Source: CAZNKU01 sp045545235 | GTDB lineage: Bacteria > Bacillota > Clostridia > Monoglobales > Firm-18 | Reading direction: 5' to 3' | Assembly (NCBI GenBank): GCA_045545235.1 | Contig: JAZQAN010000045.1 | Span: forward strand, 1-58,669 | Length of the DNA: 58,669 bases | In this document: piece after piece, positions 55,091 to 58,669 of the stretch | Layout of the letters: the number at the start of each line of letters is the position of its first letter | Numbering within the stretch: position 1 is the first letter of the stretch | Made by a program: the position numbers and the translations under genes | Notes under the pieces: model-generated | What the model was told of the DNA's origin: nothing | Database searches by the model: none | The model's input: only the letters and a program-made list of their open reading frames with translations

Positions 55091-55146
55091 AGTGTGCGTA
55101 GTCTGACTCTATAAGCCTTAAATTTGATTAATTTGCCCCTTTACAG

Positions 55147-55290
55147 CTTGACTGAAAAAACTGTTATACGACTTGATTGAAAAATTGTTGTATGACTTTA
55201 CTGAAAAAATTATTGACGACTTTACTGAAAAAATTGTTGACGACTTTACAGAAAAATGTTGTACAACTTGAATGAAAAAAATTGTTCTAT
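55147..55290 (+). repeat. Six 24-base tandem repeats before the AbrB-like gene
   Basis: Units of 23-25 bases start at 55147, 55172, 55196, 55220, 55244 and 55267. The best pair reads CTTTACTGAAAAAATTATTG and CTTTACTGAAAAAATTGTTG, each followed by ACGA. The sixth runs into the -35 box. The fixed 24-base pitch is a little over two helical turns, which suits stacked binding of a protein on one face. It is not CRISPR: there are no spacers. Confidence 0.85.
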
Positions 55291-55336
55291 TGACAGATAT
55301 GTATAAATGTGGTATGATTAATCATACTAATCATAC
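55290..55336 (+). promoter_or_regulatory. Promoter with overlapping palindromic operator
   Basis: TTGACA (55290-55295), a 17-base spacer and TATGAT (55313-55318). A perfect 16-base palindrome GTATGATTAATCATAC (55312-55327) covers the -10, and TAATCATAC repeats at 55319 and 55328. It suits repression by the AbrB-like product. Confidence 0.75.
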
Positions 55337-55350
55337 CAAGGAGGAACAAG

Positions 55351-55560
55351 ATGAACATACGTGACGGAAAATATGCCTGGATGGTCAAAATCGGTGAAAA
55401 GGGACAGTTTGTTATTCCAAAAGAAGCAAGAGATATGTTTGGATTTCAGCCCGGGGATGAAATTCTGGTTCTCGGTGACAGTAAGCGGGGAATTGCAATT
55501 CTTCCTAAAGCAAAGCAACAAGATACTATAAAACAAGTCTTTTCCGAAATAGGGGAATAA
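55351..55560 (+). CDS. AbrB/MazE/SpoVT-like DNA-binding protein
   Basis: 69 residues (AAGGAGG site). The swapped-hairpin domain is KIGEKGQFVIPKEARDMFGFQPGDEILVLGDSKRGIAIL, residues 11-50, followed by a short acidic/helical tail. It would bind as a dimer or tetramer. Autoregulation is suggested by the operator and repeats upstream. Two bases separate it from the glycosyltransferase gene, so the pair is one operon. Confidence 0.88.
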   Translation: MNIRDGKYAWMVKIGEKGQFVIPKEARDMFGFQPGDEILVLGDSKRGIAILPKAKQQDTIKQVFSEIGE

Positions 55561-55562
55561 AT

Positions 55563-56741
55563 ATGAGTAAAATTGTTTTCTTTTGTATTCCTGCACATGG
55601 ACACACTAACCCAACCTTGGGTGTTGTTAAGGAACTCGTTTCCCGAGGGCACAATGTTTGGTATTATTCATATAACATAATGCGCGAAAAAATAGAGTCG
55701 GCTGGTGCAACATTTATATCCTGCGATAAGTATGATACAGAACAAAAACTTAATGCCAAAGACTCCAATCGAGTAGGAAAGGACCTTGCATTCTCTACAA
55801 AAATATTGGTGGATACCACATTGGCTCTTGATGACAAGGTTTGTAAGGAAATGGAGGAGCTTAATCCCGACATAATAGTTGCAGATTCAATGGCATTGTG
55901 GGGAAAAGCAGTTGCACTAAAACTTGGAATTCCTTTTGTTTCTTCGACAACAACCTTTGCCTTTAATAAGCATTCAGCAAAGATTATGAAGCAGGGTATC
56001 GGAGATTTGTTAAAGATGCTTTTCGCTATGCCAAAAACATCAAAACAAGTCAAAAGGTTAAGGGATAAGGGGTATCCCGTAAATAATATTATTGATATTA
56101 TAGGTAATGACGATAACACACATACTATTGTCTATACATCTTCTGAATTTCAACCTTGTTCAGAAACTTTTTCGGAAAAGTACGCATTTGTGGGGCCTTC
56201 TGTTCGCCCTGCAACAGATAAAACAGAAAAAAATAAGGATAAACTTATTTATATATCTATGGGAACTGTCAATAATGATATGCTGCATTTTTACAGGTCT
56301 TGCATATCTTCTTTAGAAAATACAGATTATCAGGTAATTATGTCAGTTGGCAATCAGGTATCTTTAGAAGATTTTGGAAATATACCTGAAAATATATCGG
56401 TTTATACACACGTTGACCAAATTGCAGTTCTTGAAAAGGCTGATGTGTTTGTGTCACACTGCGGAATGAATAGTGTAAATGAAAGCTTGTATTTTGAGGT
56501 TCCTCTTGTAATGCTGCCGCAAACATCAGAACAAAAAGGCGTTGCCGAACGTGTTTTGGAGCTTGGTGCAGGTATAAAGCCCGATAAAGCCAATGGTGAT
56601 TCTGTTTTGTGTGCAATCAATAAAATATTCAGTGACGACACCTATGCACAAAATGCAAGGAAGATAGCAGATGGCTTTAAAAAATCTTCCGGTGCAAAAG
56701 GTGCGGCAGACAAAATTATACAGGTTTGTAATAAGGTATAA
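55563..56741 (+). CDS. MGT-type (GT1) glycosyltransferase
   Basis: 392 residues. GT-B fold: N-terminal FFCIPAHGHTNPTLGVVKELVSRGH (acceptor domain), C-terminal ISMGTVNNDMLHFY and the sugar-nucleotide motif HVDQIAVLEKADVFVSHCGMNSVNESLYFEVPLVMLPQTSEQ. Closest in look to macrolide-inactivating or lipid/secondary-metabolite UGT enzymes. It has no membrane anchor. Substrate could be a drug, lipid or toxin; the AbrB switch suggests induced or growth-phase use. Confidence 0.87.
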   Translation: MSKIVFFCIPAHGHTNPTLGVVKELVSRGHNVWYYSYNIMREKIESAGATFISCDKYDTEQKLNAKDSNRVGKDLAFSTKILVDTTLALDDKVCKEMEELNPDIIVADSMALWGKAVALKLGIPFVSSTTTFAFNKHSAKIMKQGIGDLLKMLFAMPKTSKQVKRLRDKGYPVNNIIDIIGNDDNTHTIVYTSSEFQPCSETFSEKYAFVGPSVRPATDKTEKNKDKLIYISMGTVNNDMLHFYRSCISSLENTDYQVIMSVGNQVSLEDFGNIPENISVYTHVDQIAVLEKADVFVSHCGMNSVNESLYFEVPLVMLPQTSEQKGVAERVLELGAGIKPDKANGDSVLCAINKIFSDDTYAQNARKIADGFKKSSGAKGAADKIIQVCNKV

Positions 56742-56778
56742 AAGCCAAAATACTAAAATTAACTTGGAGGTTATAACG

Positions 56779-57126
56779 TTGAAGAATACAAAATTTTATT
56801 TTTGCGAAGAGTGTGGAAACATACTTACGTGTACGGGAAATGCTGATGTTGTGTGCTGTGGCAGAAGCCTTTCACCCCTTCAGGCAAAAGAGGCAGATGA
56901 ACACTCAATAAAAGTTTCTGAAATTGAAGATGATTTTTATATTGAGTTTAATCACGAAATGTCAAAGGCGCATTATATCTGCTTTGCAGCTTATGTAAGG
57001 TTTGATAGGGTGCTTATTGTAAGATTATATCCCGAACAGGATGCAACAGTAAGGTTTCCGAAAATGTATGGCGGTAAGCTATACTATTATTGTAATACAC
57101 ACGGATTATTTGAAATTAAAATTTAA
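56779..57126 (+). CDS. Desulfoferrodoxin-like protein
   Basis: 115 residues from the TTG at 56779 after GGAGG. The N-terminal FYFCEECGNILTCTG...VVCCGRSL is a desulforedoxin-type rubredoxin-like Fe site (C-x2-C, then CC). The C-terminal half resembles the superoxide-reductase beta fold, but the usual EKHxP reads DEHSIKV and other histidines are reduced, so reductase activity is doubtful. It may serve in electron transfer or metal sensing. Confidence 0.65.
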   Translation: MKNTKFYFCEECGNILTCTGNADVVCCGRSLSPLQAKEADEHSIKVSEIEDDFYIEFNHEMSKAHYICFAAYVRFDRVLIVRLYPEQDATVRFPKMYGGKLYYYCNTHGLFEIKI

Positions 57127-57136
57127 AGGTGAGTTT

Positions 57137-57583
57137 ATGAAGAAAATTTTATGTATTATACCATTTGTTCTTTGCATCGTACTTACCGCTTGCGGAAATG
57201 ATAGCAGTGTAGGAATTATTGGCGGAGCAGATGGTCCCACATCAATAATAATAACTGAAAAGGGAGAAAAAGAGATGTATCAACAAATTACGGCAGAGGA
57301 AGCTAAAAAGATAATGGATTCAGGCGAAGAATATATCATTTTGGATACAAGGGAACAGGACGAGTATGATGCAGGCCATATTTCCGGAGCAATACTTATT
57401 CCATATACTGAAATCGAAAATAAGGCAGAAGAAATGCTGCCTGACAAGGATGCACAAATTTTAGTATATTGCCGCAGCGGAAGAAGAAGCAAAATAGCAT
57501 CTGAAAGCCTTGCAAAGCTTGGATACACTAATGTAAAAGAGTTTGGTGGTATTATTGACTGGCCGTATGAGGTAGTAAAATGA
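57137..57583 (+). CDS. Rhodanese-domain lipoprotein with a decarboxylase-like motif
   Basis: 148 residues from the ATG at 57137. Lipobox LTAC is at residues 17-20. SVGIIGGADGPTSIII (about 25-40) is the signature stretch of sodium-pump decarboxylase beta subunits, but the rest of that protein is absent. A rhodanese domain follows (LDTREQDEYDAGHISGAILIPY; active loop YCRSGRRSK with the catalytic cysteine). It is probably a surface sulfurtransferase. Its last codons overlap the next gene by 4 bases. Confidence 0.85.
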   Translation: MKKILCIIPFVLCIVLTACGNDSSVGIIGGADGPTSIIITEKGEKEMYQQITAEEAKKIMDSGEEYIILDTREQDEYDAGHISGAILIPYTEIENKAEEMLPDKDAQILVYCRSGRRSKIASESLAKLGYTNVKEFGGIIDWPYEVVK

Positions 57584-57915
57584 ACAACAAAAGAAGAATA
57601 ATATTATCAGTTATCGGTGTAGTGATAAGTATAACTTTGCTGATTATAAGTTCTTTTCTTATAGAAGGAAAAATCCTGAATCCTGCAATTGCATACACAT
57701 TTATGGCAATTTCTGCGGTTTTGGTGATTAGCGCTATTTTATATGCTGCAAAGGTTGACTATGAAACAGGTATTTATGAATGCAGAAAATGTGGGCATAA
57801 ATTTAAACCAACCTTCAAGTCATATATTTGTGGTGTACATTCATTAACAACAAGGCATCTTAAATGTCCGGAATGTGGAAAAAAATCAATGTGCAGAAGA
57901 AAAATGTCACAATAA
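57580..57915 (+). CDS. Two-helix membrane protein with C-terminal zinc ribbon
   Basis: 111 residues. Helices at about 8-28 and 38-58; the cytoplasmic end has CRKCGHKF...CPECGKKS, a four-cysteine zinc ribbon. No family name; it may sense or tether something at the membrane. It is coupled by ATGA to the rhodanese lipoprotein. Confidence 0.7.
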   Translation: MNNKRRIILSVIGVVISITLLIISSFLIEGKILNPAIAYTFMAISAVLVISAILYAAKVDYETGIYECRKCGHKFKPTFKSYICGVHSLTTRHLKCPECGKKSMCRRKMSQ

Positions 57916-58037
57916 AATGCTTGAATTCATTGTGTTACTGACACATCTGCACACTCGCTGCATCTGTCACCGATAGCAGTTGTGCTCGGTGCTATTGCAC
58001 TGATCCGCCACAATGGTTCAAGATTCATAAAACAAAA

Positions 58038-58068
58038 AGAGCATACGAAAAAGTATGCTCTCTTTATT
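58038..58068 (+). terminator. Hairpin before the tRNA fragment
   Basis: AGAGCATAC / GTATGCTCT with a 6-base loop and a short T-rich tail. The 120 bases to its left (57916-58037) hold no gene. Confidence 0.6.
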
Positions 58069-58128
58069 TGGCGGAGATGAAGAGATTTGAACTCTTGCGC
58101 CGGGATTGCCGACCTACCGCATTTCGAG
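58069..58128 (-). tRNA. 3' half of a tRNA-Ser(CGA) gene (partial), likely attachment site
   Basis: On the minus strand the sequence gives an anticodon loop CTCGAAA, the 3' anticodon stem TGCGG, a long class-II variable arm, a T-arm with AAGAG-TTCAAAT-CTCTT, the acceptor CATCTCC, G and CCA. The 5' half (D-arm, 5' acceptor GGAGATG and 5' anticodon stem) is absent beyond 58128, so no working tRNA is made. Crossover in an anticodon loop is typical of tyrosine recombinases. As a recombination scar it suggests an integrated element to the right. Confidence 0.7.
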
Positions 58129-58206
58129 CTCCTATACACTCTTTTTAGATAGAGTAAATTAGCGGAAGTTAAAGGAACTTAAAAAGCGATAAAAACCGCA
58201 TAAAAT

Positions 58207-58242
58207 AAGGGCTTTGAGGGGTTAAAATCCTTCAAAGCCTTT
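58207..58242 (+). terminator. Hairpin, possible terminator
   Basis: AAGGGCTTTGAGG / CCTTCAAAGCCTTT imperfect stem, T-rich tail. The rest of 58129-58409 holds no gene I can support. Confidence 0.5.
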
Positions 58243-58409
58243 GCTTTTCTCTAAAAATTAGTATTGCCACTTTTTGATGCTTTTTTTGGGTTTTCGCTAG
58301 AAAAGTGCTAGAAAAATGTTAGATAAAATATATGAAATGATAAAACAGTTTGACAGAATAACTATACCTTAAAAACAAATAATAAATAAGGGGAAATTTA
58401 CTTAAAACA

Positions 58410-58447
58410 TTGACAATTCCCTTAATATGTGATAATATTTAAGGGAA
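58410..58447 (+). promoter_or_regulatory. Promoter and operator of the Fic gene
   Basis: TTGACA (58410-58415), a 17-base spacer and TAATAT (58433-58438). A perfect 9-base inverted repeat TTCCCTTAA / TTAAGGGAA (58417-58425, 58439-58447) lies on either side of the -10, likely a repressor site. Confidence 0.65.
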
Positions 58448-58465
58448 AGAAAGGAGGTTAAGGGC

Positions 58466-58669
58466 ATGAGAATATTTAATTATTCGATAATCAAAGAACA
58501 TAAATGGGATTCTGAACTTCTCGGTCTCGTAGCTGGCATATATAAAGAAGCTGGAAAACAGGACTTCTATTTAAAGATGCGCCCGGAAGAGCTTGAAAAA
58601 CTTGTGGAAATCGCAAAGGTACAAAGCACAGAGTCTTCCAATGCAATCGAAGGTATCGTTACAACAAAT
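58466..58669 (+). CDS. Fic family protein, N-terminal part (runs off the window)
   Basis: 68 codons from the ATG at 58466 (AAAGGAGG site). MRIFNYSIIKEHKWDSELLGLVAGIYKEAG and VQSTESSNAIEGIVTTN match the N-terminal Fic_N segment; SNAIEG fits the (S/T)xxxE(G/N) inhibitory motif that blocks the ATP site in autoinhibited Fic AMPylases. The catalytic HPFxxGNG lies beyond the end. The gene is first on the right of the tRNA scar. Confidence 0.8.
   Translation, partial: MRIFNYSIIKEHKWDSELLGLVAGIYKEAGKQDFYLKMRPEELEKLVEIAKVQSTESSNAIEGIVTTN

Noticed and set aside
55147..55290. The tandem repeats as a CRISPR array
   Set aside because: Units are contiguous without unique spacers and no cas genes are near.
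57137..57583. Annotation as a sodium-transporting decarboxylase subunit
   Set aside because: Only one short motif is shared; the rest is a lipobox and a rhodanese domain.
57927..58139. A 70-codon minus-strand frame over the tRNA fragment
   Set aside because: It overlaps the tRNA 3' half and the terminator hairpin and has no ribosome site; noncoding.

Overview
The window is AT-rich DNA from a low-GC Gram-positive bacterium, most likely an anaerobic, probably gut or rumen Clostridia member. Evidence: whiA, long-form hpf, the cdaA-cdaR pair, the YfmF/YfmH-lgt cluster, a SpoIIM-like protein, S-layer-homology (SLH) and copper-amine-oxidase-N surface proteins, many strong AGGAGG ribosome sites, frequent TTG/GTG starts, and a sigma-H type promoter before hpf. 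Product names come from reading the translations; no database search was run.

Layout. 1-3.3 kb: poorly known genes. A potassium channel and two unknown proteins, preceded by a 350-base stretch packed with small hairpins, lie between two 41-base direct repeats and look like an inserted cassette. 3.4-6.3 kb: a HAD phosphatase, two TIM-barrel sugar isomerase/epimerases and gene debris (a DUF3089 fragment and a possible DegV fragment). 6.2-8.4 kb: an AI-2E family transporter, hpf and a DUF6514-type protein. 8.5-25.7 kb: a glycan/redox region with a GH36 alpha-galactosidase, a 190-base MITE-like element, a divergon of one Gfo/Idh/MocA protein plus three QueG-like Fe-S proteins facing an AraC regulator and a U32-like protein, then cdaA-cdaR-FAD oxidoreductase, and two further enzyme/AraC pairs (a DUF4965-type hydrolase and a GH109-like NAD-dependent glycosidase). 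No sugar transporter is visible there.

25.7-31.8 kb: a Dus-type tRNA dihydrouridine synthase, two PHP-domain paralogues flanking a GNAT, a surface protein and a YhcH/YiaL protein, then SpoIIM-like and CPBP membrane proteins. 31.9-38.4 kb: core genes whiA, dnaE, pfkA, a CDP-alcohol phosphatidyltransferase and rpmB. 38.5-43.3 kb: a cysteine-rich probable sporulation protein and an ECF sigma / membrane anti-sigma-like / SLH operon. 43.4-50.8 kb: the serC-serA operon (minus strand), rsmE, the M16 pair YfmF/YfmH and lgt. 50.9-58.1 kb: ZIP transporter, SLH protein, a frameshifted radical-SAM/SPASM relic, a half-size EamA protein, PAS and nucleotidyltransferase proteins, an AbrB-like regulator behind six 24-base tandem repeats with its glycosyltransferase, and small redox/zinc proteins.

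Right end: a 60-base 3' half of a tRNA-Ser(CGA) gene, an attachment-site-like scar, then a Fic-family gene cut by the window end. This suggests that an integrated element begins near 58.13 kb.

The best candidate for an undescribed system is the AraC-controlled divergon at 10.9-17.1 kb: three related double Fe-S proteins, a GH109-like dehydrogenase-fold enzyme and a U32-like Fe-S protein. Next are the hairpin/repeat-bounded channel cassette at 0.78-3.3 kb and the iterated-repeat AbrB-glycosyltransferase unit at 55.1-56.7 kb.
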